Part shown: positions 9,155 through 17,815 of the stretch, piece by piece
Layout of the letters: each line of letters opens with the position of its first letter
Numbering within the stretch: position 1 is the stretch's first letter
Assembly (NCBI RefSeq): GCF_022842375.1
Contig: NZ_JALHPR010000004.1
Coordinates: 124,001 to 188,000 of the forward strand
Reading direction: 5' to 3'
DNA length: 64,000 nucleotides
Origin: Elioraea sp.
Lineage (GTDB): Bacteria; Pseudomonadota; Alphaproteobacteria; Acetobacterales; Acetobacteraceae
The notes under the pieces: model-generated
Told to the model about the DNA's origin: nothing
Databases searched by the model: none
The model's input: only the letters and a program-made list of their open reading frames with translations
Translations under genes and position numbers: made by a program

Positions 9155-10345
9155 ATGGGGTTCCTCAGCCGCACCGTCGCCGCCTATCGCCGCAGCCTGA
9201 TGGACGCGATGATGGACAGGATGCGCTGTGACGCCATCGCCTTCGTCTCCGGCGATTTCTTCCAGTTCGGCACCAATTTCCACACCGACGTGCTGCCGTG
9301 GGAACGCCCGGTCCTGCTCGTCGTGCCGCGCAACGGCGAGCCCTTCGCGGTGATGCACGAGCTCTCCACCAACCACATCCGCTTCGCGCGCGAGGCGCAG
9401 CGCATGTGGGTGGACGACATCACGATGTACGCCGAGCATCCGCGCGTCGGCGCGAGGCTGCCGCTCTATCCGCAGTGGCCGGAGATGGTGGCGGAACTCC
9501 TGAAGGCGAAGGGGCTTGGGCACGCGCGGATCGCGGCCGATGCCGCCGGCGGCCCGCTGGCCCGCGCGATCGCGCTGCTGCCCGAGGCGAAGCTGATCCC
9601 AGCGACTGCCGAGTGCCGCGCGCTTCGCTTCGTGAAATGCGCGGAGGAACTCGCCGTGATGCGCGAGGCAGCCTCGCTGACCGACTGGGTGCAGGAGCGC
9701 TACCGCGAGAACATCCGCGAGGGCCGCCTGGTGCAGGAGCTCGACATGGCGATGGCAGCGCAGATGGTCGAGGAGGCCGGGCGGCGCTTCCCCGGCCAGA
9801 ACATGGAGGTGATGCGGTGCTGGACGCTGTCGGGCCCCGCCTCCGCTGCCCCGCATGGCGATGGGCAGCCGACGGGTGCGCGCATCGCCAAGGGCCATGG
9901 CCTCGTCAACATCGTGGTCGCGCGGCTGAACGGCCTCGTCGTCGAGAATGAGCGCACGTGGTTCTGCGGCGCGCCATCCGACATCCAGGTGAAGGCCTAC
10001 GAGGCAGCGACGGCGGCGAACGAGGCAGGCATCGCCGCACTCGTCGAAGGCAATCCCGTCTCGGCGTTCGATGCGGCGGCGCAAGGGGTGATCGAGGCAG
10101 CCGGTTTCGGCGCCAACATCCTGCACCGCACCGGCCACGGCATGGGAACGCTCGGCCACGAATTCCCCGACGACACGGCCTTCGTGCACCGGCCCCTGCT
10201 GGCGGGCGAGGTCTATTCCTGTGAGCCGGGCATCTACATCTGGGGTGTCGGCGGGTTCCGACAGGACGACACCGTCGTCGTCGGGCCGACGCCCGAGGTT
10301 CTGACCAATGCGCCGAAGGACCTCAAAAGCCAAACGGTGGGGTAG
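9155..10345 (+). CDS. M24-family (pita-bread fold) protein with degenerate metal site
   Basis: A 396-residue protein of the Xaa-Pro aminopeptidase/creatinase superfamily: N-terminal creatinase-like domain (about 1-165) and C-terminal pita-bread domain (about 170-390). Aligned by eye to aminopeptidase P, the five metal ligands Asp-Asp-His-Glu-Glu read V254, N265, H328, E357 and Q370. Two or three carboxylates are therefore missing, while the His (HRTGHGMG) and the EPGIY Glu are kept. That pattern fits metal-free relatives such as creatinase better than a peptidase. GGGAG lies upstream of the ATG. It ends the rightward liv operon, so it probably acts on an imported compound; the substrate is unknown. 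Confidence 0.82.
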   Translation: MGFLSRTVAAYRRSLMDAMMDRMRCDAIAFVSGDFFQFGTNFHTDVLPWERPVLLVVPRNGEPFAVMHELSTNHIRFAREAQRMWVDDITMYAEHPRVGARLPLYPQWPEMVAELLKAKGLGHARIAADAAGGPLARAIALLPEAKLIPATAECRALRFVKCAEELAVMREAASLTDWVQERYRENIREGRLVQELDMAMAAQMVEEAGRRFPGQNMEVMRCWTLSGPASAAPHGDGQPTGARIAKGHGLVNIVVARLNGLVVENERTWFCGAPSDIQVKAYEAATAANEAGIAALVEGNPVSAFDAAAQGVIEAAGFGANILHRTGHGMGTLGHEFPDDTAFVHRPLLAGEVYSCEPGIYIWGVGGFRQDDTVVVGPTPEVLTNAPKDLKSQTVG

Positions 10346-10358
10346 CGCAACGTTCCGG

Positions 10359-10832
10359 CTACGGCCCGAAGATCGGGTGCAGCACCCTGTCGCCTGAGCG
10401 GATGTCGAGCCGCTCCGCCGTTCCGGCGGCGAGTTCCAGCGTCGCGCGCACAGGCCCGTTCGAGGCAATGGTCGCCAGCGAATAGGGCACCGTGCGCTCG
10501 GCGATGCGGTGGATGCGGCCATCGACGGTGATGAACAGCATGTCGAGCGAGGCGATGGTATTGCGCATCCACATCGTCGACTCGCGCGGGCTGCCCCAGT
10601 CGAACAGCATGCCGCCATCGGCGGGCACGGTCGGGCGGAACATCAGCCCCACCGCCTGCTGTTCCGGCGTCAACGCCATCTCGACATCGAACGCATGGCG
10701 CCTGCCGTCGCGCGTGACGATGACGAGGCGCTCCTTCGGCAGTTCCGGCTGCGGCCCGGTCTGTGCGCGCGCAGGCAGCGCGGCGGTGCCGAGCAGGGCG
10801 ACGAGAAGCCGGCGGGTCAGGCGTGATGTCAT
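10359..10832 (-). CDS. DUF192 family secreted protein
   Basis: A 157-residue protein with a cleavable signal (MTSRLTRRLLVALLGTAALPARAQTG) followed by one DUF192 domain: ERLVIVTRDGRRHAFDVEMA, AVGLMFRPTVPADGGMLFDW, the conserved STMWMRNTIASLDMLFI, and RATLELAAGTAERLDIRSGDRV. The function of DUF192 is not established. The ATG at 10832 overlaps the stop of the upstream deacetylase-like gene (ATGA), which decides the start over a GTG at 10838. Confidence 0.85.
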   Translation of the reverse strand: MTSRLTRRLLVALLGTAALPARAQTGPQPELPKERLVIVTRDGRRHAFDVEMALTPEQQAVGLMFRPTVPADGGMLFDWGSPRESTMWMRNTIASLDMLFITVDGRIHRIAERTVPYSLATIASNGPVRATLELAAGTAERLDIRSGDRVLHPIFGP

Positions 10833-11962
10833 GCCCACGCCGATAGCATGGCGGGGCGGAACAGCGCCATGGCGCGGGCGACGACATCGCGCACATCCTC
10901 GCGCACGGGCCCCTCGCGCGCGGCATCCCGCAGCGTCGTGAACCAGTGCGGCGCGGGGTTGCGGCCGGCGGCGCGGTTCAGCGTCAGCGCCCGCAGCACG
11001 GCTTCGGCCGTCTCAGGCAGGCGGTCTGGGATGTCCCAGCCGTTCAGCGTCGCCCACGCACCCGACCAGCAGCGCGCGACCGACCACGGGTTGTAGCCGC
11101 CGCCGCCGAGCAGGATGAAGCGGGGTGCGGCGCGCGCGAGAGCGGCGACGGTCGCCCAGTGCGCGTTGTTCGACAGCGCGAGGTCCGCCAGCGGGTCCTC
11201 CGCCAGCGCATCGGCCCCGCCCTGGAGCATGATCGCCGCGGGCCTCAGCGCATCGACCACCGGCAGGATCGCCGCCTCGAGGATGAAGCGCATCTCGCTG
11301 TCGTTGAGCCCCGCCGGCACGGGAATGTTCATCGCCCCACCGCCATGGGTGTCCTCCACCGCGCCGGTGCGCGGCCACCGCCCCGCCTCATGCACCGAGA
11401 GGGTGAACACGGCAGGGTCATTCGCGAAGGCGGCCTCGACCCCGTCACCATGATGCGCGTCGATGTCGACGTAGAGCAGCGGGGCGAGGCCGGCGTCACG
11501 CCAGGCCAGCAGGCCGAGTGCAGGGTCGTTCACGTAGCAGAAGCCGGAGGCGCGGGCGCGCATGCCGTGATGCGTCCCGCCGCCAGGGTTGTAGACGATG
11601 CCGCCCTCGGTGCCGGTGAGTGCCGCGGCAAGCAGCGTGCCGCCGGCGGCCGTGGCCGGGCGGCGGAACACCTCGCGGTAGACGGGGTTGCCGTTCGCGC
11701 CAATGCCGAAGCGTGAGCGCGTCGCCTCGTCCACCGCCTGGTCGGCCTCGGCGCGCTGGAGTGCCGCGATGTAGGCAGGATCGTGGAAGCGCGCCAGCGC
11801 CTCCGGGCTCGCGCGCGGGCTCTCGAGCACCTGTGCGGCGGGCAGCCAGCCGAGGGCCGCGCAGAGGTCGAGCGTCGCGGGAACACGGGGGATGGCGAGC
11901 GGATGCTTCGGCCCGTAGGTGGAGCCGCGGTAGATCTCGCTCGCGATCAGCCGTGGCGGCAC
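10829..11962 (-). CDS. Histone deacetylase/AcuC/acetylpolyamine amidohydrolase family protein
   Basis: A 377-residue zinc-dependent deacetylase-fold enzyme. Visible motifs are YNPGGGTHHGM (active-site His pair), GFCYVNDPALG, LLYVDIDAHHGDGVEAAF (zinc Asp and His), LQGGADALAEDPLADLALS (zinc Asp) and LLGGGGYNPWSV (transition-state Tyr). The catalytic set appears complete. Bacterial members remove acetyl groups from acetyl-CoA synthetase, polyamines or similar amides; the sequence does not choose between these. GTG start at 11962, 10 bases after the methylisocitrate-lyase-like gene. Confidence 0.9.
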   Translation of the reverse strand: MPPRLIASEIYRGSTYGPKHPLAIPRVPATLDLCAALGWLPAAQVLESPRASPEALARFHDPAYIAALQRAEADQAVDEATRSRFGIGANGNPVYREVFRRPATAAGGTLLAAALTGTEGGIVYNPGGGTHHGMRARASGFCYVNDPALGLLAWRDAGLAPLLYVDIDAHHGDGVEAAFANDPAVFTLSVHEAGRWPRTGAVEDTHGGGAMNIPVPAGLNDSEMRFILEAAILPVVDALRPAAIMLQGGADALAEDPLADLALSNNAHWATVAALARAAPRFILLGGGGYNPWSVARCWSGAWATLNGWDIPDRLPETAEAVLRALTLNRAAGRNPAPHWFTTLRDAAREGPVREDVRDVVARAMALFRPAMLSAWA

Positions 11963-11972
11963 GGTGCGGGCG

Positions 11973-12902
11973 CTACTCAGCCGCCTTCGTGCGAACGTCG
12001 GGCGGCACCACGGTCGCGACGATCGAGTTGTCGAGCGCCTCGTAGGCGCCGAGCCCGATCGTCTCGTAGAGCTCGGCCCGCGTCTGCATGTGCGGGAGGT
12101 GGTTCATCGTTCCGCCGTCGCGCCTGATCGCGGCGTAGAGAAGTTCCTGCGCCTTCGCCGCCACGCGGAGCGACGACACGGGCCAGATCACCATGCGGTA
12201 GCCCATCGCGGCGAAATCGGCTGCGGTGAAATACGGCGTACGGCCGAACTCGGTCATGTTCGCGAGCAGCGGGATGCCGGGCACCTCGCGGGCAAAGCGC
12301 TCGAACATCTCGCGCGTGGTCAGCGCTTCGGGGAAGATCGCGTCGGCCCCGGCCTCGCGGTAGAGCTTCGCGCGCGCGACCGCGGCCTCAAACCCTTCGA
12401 CGCCGGCAGCATCGGTGCGCGCGATGATGAAGAGATGCCGCGCGGCCCGTTTTGCCGCCGCAACCTTCGCGGCCATCTCCTCCGGGGCGACGAGCTTCTT
12501 GTCGTTCAGGTGGCCGCATTTCTTCGGCAGGTCCTGGTCCTCGAGATGCACGGCCGCGGCACCCGCGTCCTCGAAGGCGCGCACCATGTGCATCGCGTTC
12601 AGCACGCCGCCATAACCCGTGTCGCCGTCGGCCAGGATCGGCAGGCCCGTCGCGCGCGCGATGGTGCGGATGAAGAAGCACGCCTCGTCGACCGTGATGA
12701 TGCCGAGGTCGGGCAGGCCCATTGAGGCAGTCATCGCAGCGCCGGAAAGATACACCGCCTCGAACCCCGCCTTCCTGGCGAGCAGCCCCGCCATGCCGTT
12801 ATGCGCACCCGGGATTTCGACGATGCCTGGTCTGGCCAGCAGTGAGCGGAACCGCTCGCCGGCAGGGGTGGTCGGCAGGTCGGCGTGGTCGAGATAGGGC
12901 AT
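11973..12902 (-). CDS. prpB: Isocitrate lyase/PEP mutase superfamily lyase, PrpB-like
   Basis: A 309-residue TIM-barrel carbon-carbon lyase. It shows AVYLSGAAMTASMGLPDLG (PrpB form), the DGDTGYGG magnesium loop, VHLEDQ, and PKKCGH, the K(K/R)CGH catalytic loop of methylisocitrate and isocitrate lyases, then ARTDA and ANMTEFG. Length and motifs fit 2-methylisocitrate lyase, which makes pyruvate and succinate from propionate-derived methylisocitrate. No prpC or prpD is adjacent, so dimethylmalate lyase or another 2-methyl-malate-type activity remains possible. Confidence 0.82.
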   Translation of the reverse strand: MPYLDHADLPTTPAGERFRSLLARPGIVEIPGAHNGMAGLLARKAGFEAVYLSGAAMTASMGLPDLGIITVDEACFFIRTIARATGLPILADGDTGYGGVLNAMHMVRAFEDAGAAAVHLEDQDLPKKCGHLNDKKLVAPEEMAAKVAAAKRAARHLFIIARTDAAGVEGFEAAVARAKLYREAGADAIFPEALTTREMFERFAREVPGIPLLANMTEFGRTPYFTAADFAAMGYRMVIWPVSSLRVAAKAQELLYAAIRRDGGTMNHLPHMQTRAELYETIGLGAYEALDNSIVATVVPPDVRTKAAE

Positions 12903-12930
12903 GGCGTCGCCTCCGTCTGGGACGCGGAGC

Positions 12931-14346
12931 TTAGCTCCGGAAGAAGATTACCGTCATCAGCGCGAACACCGGCAGCAGGATCACGGCGGCCCACAGAACG
13001 TAGCCGAAGAAGGAGGGCATCTTCACCCCCTGCTCCTCGGCGATCGAGCGGACCATGAAGTTCGGCGCGTTGCCGATATAGGAGTTCGCGCCCATGAAGA
13101 CCGCGCCCGCCGAGATGGCGGCCAGGATGCTCGCCCCCTCGCCCATCAGTTGCTGCGCGTCACCACCCGCGAGATTGAAGAAGATCAGGTAGGTCGGCGC
13201 ATTGTCGAGGAAGGACGACAGCAGGCCGGTGAGCCAGAAATACATCGCCGGGATCGGCTGTCCCGCGTCGTTCGTCACGAGATCGACGAGCGGGGCGGCG
13301 GCGCCGTCACGGCCTGCCTTCAGGATCGCGATGGCGGGAATGATCGTCACGAAGATCGCGGCGAACACCTTCGCCACCTCGATCATCGCCCCCCAGGTGA
13401 AGCCGTTGGCGTTGCGCACCAGCGGCGGCGTCGCCCAGATCGAGTAGGCGGCGATGGCGATCAGCAGAAAGTCCCCGATCACCACCTCGACGGCAAGCTC
13501 CTGCTTCAGGAACGTGACCGCGCCGGGGTGCCAGATGCCCTCCATCAGCACCACAAGCACGACGAGCATCAGGAGCGGGATGTTCACCCCGCCCTGGATG
13601 CGCAGCGGTTCGATCCTGCCCGTCTCCTCGCGCAGTTCGTCCGCGTCACGCCTGAAGTAGCGGCTGTCCATCTGGTGGTAGACGAGCAGCAGCAGCGCGG
13701 AGGCGAGCAGCAGCGGGGCGAACAGGTGCTCCGTCGGCCAGAAGAAGGCCACCCCCTTGAGGAAGCCGAGGAACAGCGGCGGATCGCCGAGCGGGGTGAG
13801 GCAGCCACCGATGTTCGACACGAGGAAGATGAAGAACACCATGGTGTGAACCCGGTGCTTCCGCCCCTCGTTGGCGCGCAGCATCGGCCGGACGAGCAGC
13901 ATCGAGGCTCCCGTCGTCCCGGTCAGGCTCGCCATCGCCGTGCCGAGGGCGAGGATCGCGGTGTTGGTGCCTGGCGTGCCGCGCAGCGTGCCGGCGATGT
14001 GCACCCCGCCCGCCACGGTGAACAGCGCGAACAGCAGCAGCACGAAGGGAACGTATTCGAGCAGGGCGGTATGCATCAGCAGGTCGAACACAGGGCTGAT
14101 GCCGAGGCGGGCTGAGGCCGGCACCAGGAAGGCGAGCGCCCAGCCGAGCATCACGAGGCCGTAGAAGCGGTGCCAGAAATGCCCGCTCACCAGCGGCACG
14201 ATGGCGATGGACAGCAGCACGCCCACGAAGGGCAGCGTCCACCACAGCGAGAGTTTCGAGGCATCGACATCGGCCGCCTGCGCGGGCAGGGCGAACAGCC
14301 CCACGGCGGCGAGCGCGGCGAGGAACAGCCAGGGCTTCGAGTTCAT
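12931..14346 (-). CDS. NhaD/citrate-transporter-type sodium:proton antiporter family membrane protein
   Basis: A 471-residue polytopic inner-membrane protein of the ion-transporter superfamily that includes NhaD, ArsB and CitM. It starts MNSKPWLFLAALAAVGLFAL, followed by about eleven hydrophobic segments. Conserved stretches are TGTTGASMLLVRPML and VSNIGGCLTPLGDPPLFLGF, the paired re-entrant motifs, then LLSSFLDNAPTYLIFFNLAGG and ANSYIGNAPNFMVRSIAEE near the end. Databases usually label such proteins sodium:proton antiporter; the ion or solute is not proven. The ATG at 14346 is supported by a promoter about 40-70 bases upstream. Confidence 0.82.
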   Translation of the reverse strand: MNSKPWLFLAALAAVGLFALPAQAADVDASKLSLWWTLPFVGVLLSIAIVPLVSGHFWHRFYGLVMLGWALAFLVPASARLGISPVFDLLMHTALLEYVPFVLLLFALFTVAGGVHIAGTLRGTPGTNTAILALGTAMASLTGTTGASMLLVRPMLRANEGRKHRVHTMVFFIFLVSNIGGCLTPLGDPPLFLGFLKGVAFFWPTEHLFAPLLLASALLLLVYHQMDSRYFRRDADELREETGRIEPLRIQGGVNIPLLMLVVLVVLMEGIWHPGAVTFLKQELAVEVVIGDFLLIAIAAYSIWATPPLVRNANGFTWGAMIEVAKVFAAIFVTIIPAIAILKAGRDGAAAPLVDLVTNDAGQPIPAMYFWLTGLLSSFLDNAPTYLIFFNLAGGDAQQLMGEGASILAAISAGAVFMGANSYIGNAPNFMVRSIAEEQGVKMPSFFGYVLWAAVILLPVFALMTVIFFRS

Positions 14347-14385
14347 TGGGATGACCGCCGGGTGACGCGACGAGGAGAGCGAACC

Positions 14386-14414
14386 GCTATACTCCCGCAC
14401 CGAAGCCCCGGCAA
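14386..14414 (-). promoter_or_regulatory. Probable sigma-70-type promoter of the NhaD-like gene
   Basis: Read on the minus strand, TTGCCG (14414-14409) is followed by exactly 17 bases and TATAGC (14391-14386). Transcription would start near 14379, giving a leader of about 33 bases. The match is good for a GC-rich genome but unproven. Confidence 0.42.
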
Positions 14415-14571
14415 ACCCCTGGCCGCGGCCCGCATGCGGGCGTACGGCACGCGGGCTTTGCGCCGCCGACCCGCACGGGTAAGGTCCGGGAAGACGTTGC
14501 TATTGAACGACCACCCCGGGGCTGCCACGGCGCCCCGCACGCAAGGGGCGAGACACGATGGAAGTGACCCT

Positions 14572-15183
14572 ATGGAGATGACGGGCGAGCGGCGCATCCC
14601 CGCGCCGCGGCAGATGGTCTGGCAGGCGCTGAACGACCCCGAGGTGCTGAAGGCCTCGATCCCAGGCTGCGAGCATATCGAGAAGCACAGCGACACGGAG
14701 ATGTCGGCCCGCGTGGCGCTGCGGATCGGGCCGATGAATGCCCGCTTCGCCGGCAAGGTCCAGCTGTCCGACCTCGATCCCCCGAACGGCTACACCATCT
14801 CGGGCGAGGGCCAGGGCGGGGTTGCCGGCTTCGCCAAGGGCGGGGCCACCGTGAAGCTCGTCGATGACGGGCCCGGCACGTTGATGACGTATGACGTGAA
14901 GGCGCAGGTCGGCGGCAAGATGGCGCAGCTCGGCGCGCGGCTGATCGACAGCACGGCGCGCTCGATGGCCGACCAGTTCTTCGATCGCTTCGCCGCCCGG
15001 GTCGCGACCGATGCGGGCGCCGAGGCCCCTGCCCCCGTCGTCGCCACCATCTCACCCAGCCCTGCCGCTGGCCTCGGCAGGCTCCTCCGCTTCCCGCCGC
15101 CGGCCGAGATCGCCGGGCTTCCCACCGTGTTCTGGGGCGGGCTTGCGATCTGGATCGTGATCGTCGCGCTGATGGTGCTCTGA
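14572..15183 (+). CDS. coxG: CoxG-like SRPBCC protein, carbon monoxide dehydrogenase subunit G family
   Basis: A 203-residue protein. About residues 1-145 form a CoxG/SRPBCC domain (MTGERRIPAPRQMVWQALND, KASIPGCEHIEK, RVALRIGPMNARFAGKVQL, GGATVKLVDDG). The C-terminus ends in one transmembrane helix (FWGGLAIWIVIVALMVL), so the domain is tethered to the membrane. In Oligotropha carboxidovorans CoxG helps anchor CO dehydrogenase at the membrane. GGAAG lies 7 bases before the ATG at 14572. It opens a run of cox/xdh maturation genes. Confidence 0.88.
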   Translation: MEMTGERRIPAPRQMVWQALNDPEVLKASIPGCEHIEKHSDTEMSARVALRIGPMNARFAGKVQLSDLDPPNGYTISGEGQGGVAGFAKGGATVKLVDDGPGTLMTYDVKAQVGGKMAQLGARLIDSTARSMADQFFDRFAARVATDAGAEAPAPVVATISPSPAAGLGRLLRFPPPAEIAGLPTVFWGGLAIWIVIVALMVL

Positions 15184-15187
15184 GCCG

Positions 15188-15265
15188 ATGGCCCTGCCGG
15201 CCTGGGTGGCGGGGCTGGTCGCGCTCACTGCGCTGTTCCTCTGGCTCGGCCAATCCCTGTCATGA
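15188..15265 (+). CDS. Possible 25-residue single-helix membrane peptide
   Basis: An open frame starting 4 bases after the coxG stop encodes MALPAWVAGLVALTALFLWL followed by GQSLS, a single hydrophobic helix and a short polar tail. It fits between coxG and coxD without overlap. No clear ribosome-binding site precedes it, though coupling to coxG termination is possible. It may be a real small protein or chance; I know of no named family for it. Confidence 0.33.
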   Translation: MALPAWVAGLVALTALFLWLGQSLS

Positions 15266-15312
15266 CGCCTGCTCGCGTGACGGCGTGCCCTGTACGGGCC
15301 TAGACTTGTCCG

Positions 15313-16248
15313 ATGGATGCCATGACACCGACCGCCACCACGATCCCCGCCACCACGGGTCCGCGCAGCGTCGACGAGACCGTCGCGCTGCTTGCCAGCG
15401 GCGACTATGTCGCCGACCGGGCGCTTGCCACCGCGGTGCACCTCGCACTCGCCATGCACCGGCCCCTGTTTCTCGAGGGTGAGGCAGGGGTCGGCAAGAC
15501 CGAGATCGCCAAGGTACTGGCCAAGACGCTCGGCCGACGCCTCGTTCGCCTCCAGTGCTACGATGGGCTGGACCTCGCCTCTGCGCTGTATGACTGGAAC
15601 TACACGCGGCAGCTGCTCGAGATCCGCCTGGCCGAGGCAGCGGGGCAGCATGACAAGGAAGCGCTGGCGAAGGGCATCTTCGACCGTCGCTTCCTGATCG
15701 AACGGCCGCTGCTCCAGGCGATCACGCCGGAGGGCGGGCCCGCCGTGCTGCTGATCGACGAGCTCGACCGGGCGGATGAGCCGTTCGAGGCCTTCCTGCT
15801 CGAGCTGCTGGCCGATTTCCAGGTGACGATCCCCGAACTCGGCACCATCAAGGCGGAGACGCCGCCGGTGGTGATCCTCACCTCCAACCGCACGCGCGAG
15901 ATCCATGACGCGCTGCGCCGTCGGTGCCTGTACCACTGGGTCGACTTCCCCGATGCGGAGCGTGAGCGCGCCATCCTCCGCCTGAAGGCGCCAGGCGCGC
16001 CCGAGAAGCTCTCGCACCAGGTCGTCGCCTTCGTGCAGAAGCTCCGGCAGATGGACCTCTTCAAGATGCCGGGCGTTGCCGAGACGATCGACTGGTGCGG
16101 TGCGCTGTCGCATCTCGATGCGGTCGAGCTCGACCCCGCCCGCGTGGACGAGACGCTCGGCGTGCTGCTCAAGTACCAGGACGACATCGCGCGCATCCGC
16201 GGCGCCGAGGCCGCGGCGCTCGTGTCGGAGGCGAAGGCGGCACCCTGA
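15313..16248 (+). CDS. coxD: CoxD-like MoxR-family AAA+ ATPase
   Basis: A 311-residue AAA+ ATPase. Walker A is GEAGVGKT (56-63), Walker B is VLLIDELD (145-152), and sensor 1 is VVILTSNRTREI. CoxD-specific stretches are LQCYDGLDLASALYDWNYTRQLL and ADFQVTIPELG. CoxD is a MoxR-class chaperone which, with CoxE and CoxF, builds the sulfurated CuSMoO2 centre of Mo-type CO dehydrogenase. It is coupled to coxE by an overlapping stop/start (TGATG). No catalytic coxM, coxS or coxL gene is present within the window. Confidence 0.92.
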   Translation: MDAMTPTATTIPATTGPRSVDETVALLASGDYVADRALATAVHLALAMHRPLFLEGEAGVGKTEIAKVLAKTLGRRLVRLQCYDGLDLASALYDWNYTRQLLEIRLAEAAGQHDKEALAKGIFDRRFLIERPLLQAITPEGGPAVLLIDELDRADEPFEAFLLELLADFQVTIPELGTIKAETPPVVILTSNRTREIHDALRRRCLYHWVDFPDAERERAILRLKAPGAPEKLSHQVVAFVQKLRQMDLFKMPGVAETIDWCGALSHLDAVELDPARVDETLGVLLKYQDDIARIRGAEAAALVSEAKAAP

Positions 16249-17486
16249 TGGTGCCAACGGCGGAACCGCCTCTGCCAGTGGCCCGATCGGAGGGGGCCGG
16301 GTATCTCGCCGCCAACCTGATGCATTTCGGGCGGATGCTGCGCCGCGCCGGCATCCCCGTTGGCCCGGGCCAGATCATCGATGCGCAATCGGCCCTGCTG
16401 CATATCGACCTCACCGCCAAGGCCGATGTGCGTGCGGCGCTGCGCGCGGTCATGGCAACGCGGCGCGAGCAGCACGAGGTGTTCGACGCTGCCTTCGCCA
16501 TGTTCTGGCGCAACCCTGACCGCCAGGTCGCCGAGGCCGCGATGGCTGCGATCGACGGCATGCGCAAGCCGGCGGAACCGCAGAAGCCCAAGGCAGGCTC
16601 GCGCCGCGCGGCCGAGGCGATGGCCCCGCGCGAGCGGAAGGAGCCCCAGCCCCCGCCGCCGGAGAAGCCCGAGAAGTTCGACGCCGCGATGATCGTCTCG
16701 GCCGAGGAACGGCTGCGCAAGATGGATTTCGAGGCGATGAGCGAGGAGGAATCGCGCGCCGCGCGAAACGCCATCGCCCGTCTTCGCCTGCCGTTCGACG
16801 AGGTGCCGACGCGCCGCTTCCGTCCCGACCCGATGGGCCCGCGCGCCGACCTGCGCGCGACGCTGCGCCAATCCCTCCGCGAGGGCGGGAACCTGGTCGA
16901 GATCGCTCGCCGCCGCCGGCGCACGCGCACCCCGCCGCTCGTCGCACTGGCCGACATCTCGGGCTCGATGGCGCGCTATGCCTCGGTGCTTCTCGCCTTC
17001 CTGCATGCGGTCGCGAACGACCGCTCCCGCGTTCACGTGTTCCTGTTCGGCACGCGGTTGACGAACGTGACGCGCGCGCTGAAGCATCGCGATGCCGAGG
17101 TGGCGTTCCAGATGGTGTCGAACCTGGTGCCCGACTGGTCTGGCGGCACGCGCATCGGCGAGACGCTGCACCGCTTCAACCGTGACTGGTCACGCCGCGT
17201 CCTTGGCCAGGGGGCTACCGTGCTGCTGATCACCGATGGCCTCGACCGCGATGGCGGCGCCGGCCTCGCCGAGGAGGCGGAGCGGTTGCGCAAATCCTGC
17301 CGCCGCCTCGTCTGGCTGAACCCGCTGCTGCGCTGGGACGGGTTCGAGCCGAAGGCGGCAGGCATCCGCGCGATCCTGCCGCACGTGGACGATTTCCGCC
17401 CCGTGCACAATATCGACAGCCTGAAGGCGCTGGTGCACGCCCTGTCGGGCCCCGCGCCGCAGCGAAGCGTGAGGAAGGCAGCATGA
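16248..17486 (+). CDS. coxE: CoxE-like von Willebrand factor A domain protein
   Basis: A 412-residue partner of the CoxD ATPase. The N-terminal part (about 1-125) contains the helical CoxE region (HFGRMLRRAGIPVGPGQIIDA). A proline- and lysine-rich linker follows (about 125-160), then a VWA domain with the metal-ion-adhesion motif DISGS (236-240), the later Thr position in GGTRIGETL, and the strand-edge Asp in LLITDGLDRDG. MoxR ATPases and VWA proteins commonly act together as cofactor-insertion machines. It overlaps the next gene by 4 bases. Confidence 0.9.
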   Translation: MVPTAEPPLPVARSEGAGYLAANLMHFGRMLRRAGIPVGPGQIIDAQSALLHIDLTAKADVRAALRAVMATRREQHEVFDAAFAMFWRNPDRQVAEAAMAAIDGMRKPAEPQKPKAGSRRAAEAMAPRERKEPQPPPPEKPEKFDAAMIVSAEERLRKMDFEAMSEEESRAARNAIARLRLPFDEVPTRRFRPDPMGPRADLRATLRQSLREGGNLVEIARRRRRTRTPPLVALADISGSMARYASVLLAFLHAVANDRSRVHVFLFGTRLTNVTRALKHRDAEVAFQMVSNLVPDWSGGTRIGETLHRFNRDWSRRVLGQGATVLLITDGLDRDGGAGLAEEAERLRKSCRRLVWLNPLLRWDGFEPKAAGIRAILPHVDDFRPVHNIDSLKALVHALSGPAPQRSVRKAA

Positions 17487-17815
17487 GCGACATGATGACG
17501 GGTGCCGAGGACATCCTCGGCCTTGCCACCAGCTGGGCCACTGGCGGCGAGCGTGTGGCGATCGCCACCGTGGTCGAGACCTGGGGCAGTTCCCCCCGCC
17601 CTGCCGGCAGCCAGATGGCGGTGAGCGAGGCAGGGCGCATGGCAGGGTCCGTCTCCGGCGGCTGCATCGAGGGCGCGGTGGCCGATGCCGCGAAGGCCGT
17701 GATGGAGAGCGGCGCGCCGCAGCTCCTCTCCTTCGGCGTCACGAATGAGCGCGCCTGGGAAGTCGGGCTCGCCTGCGGCGGCAAGGTCAGCGTGTTCGTC
17801 GAGAGGCTCGGATGA
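17483..17815 (+). CDS. XdhC/CoxF family protein, N-terminal domain only
   Basis: A 110-residue protein equal to the XdhC_CoxI domain: AIATVVETWGSSPRPAGSQMAV, then MAGSVSGGCIEGAVADAA with the conserved Cys, then LLSFGVTNERAWEVGLACGGKVSVFVE. XdhC-type proteins bind molybdenum cofactor and help to sulfurate it before insertion into xanthine- or CO-dehydrogenase-type enzymes. Here the usual two-domain protein is encoded by two overlapping genes (ATGA at 17812), this one carrying the cofactor-binding half. Confidence 0.88.
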   Translation: MSDMMTGAEDILGLATSWATGGERVAIATVVETWGSSPRPAGSQMAVSEAGRMAGSVSGGCIEGAVADAAKAVMESGAPQLLSFGVTNERAWEVGLACGGKVSVFVERLG

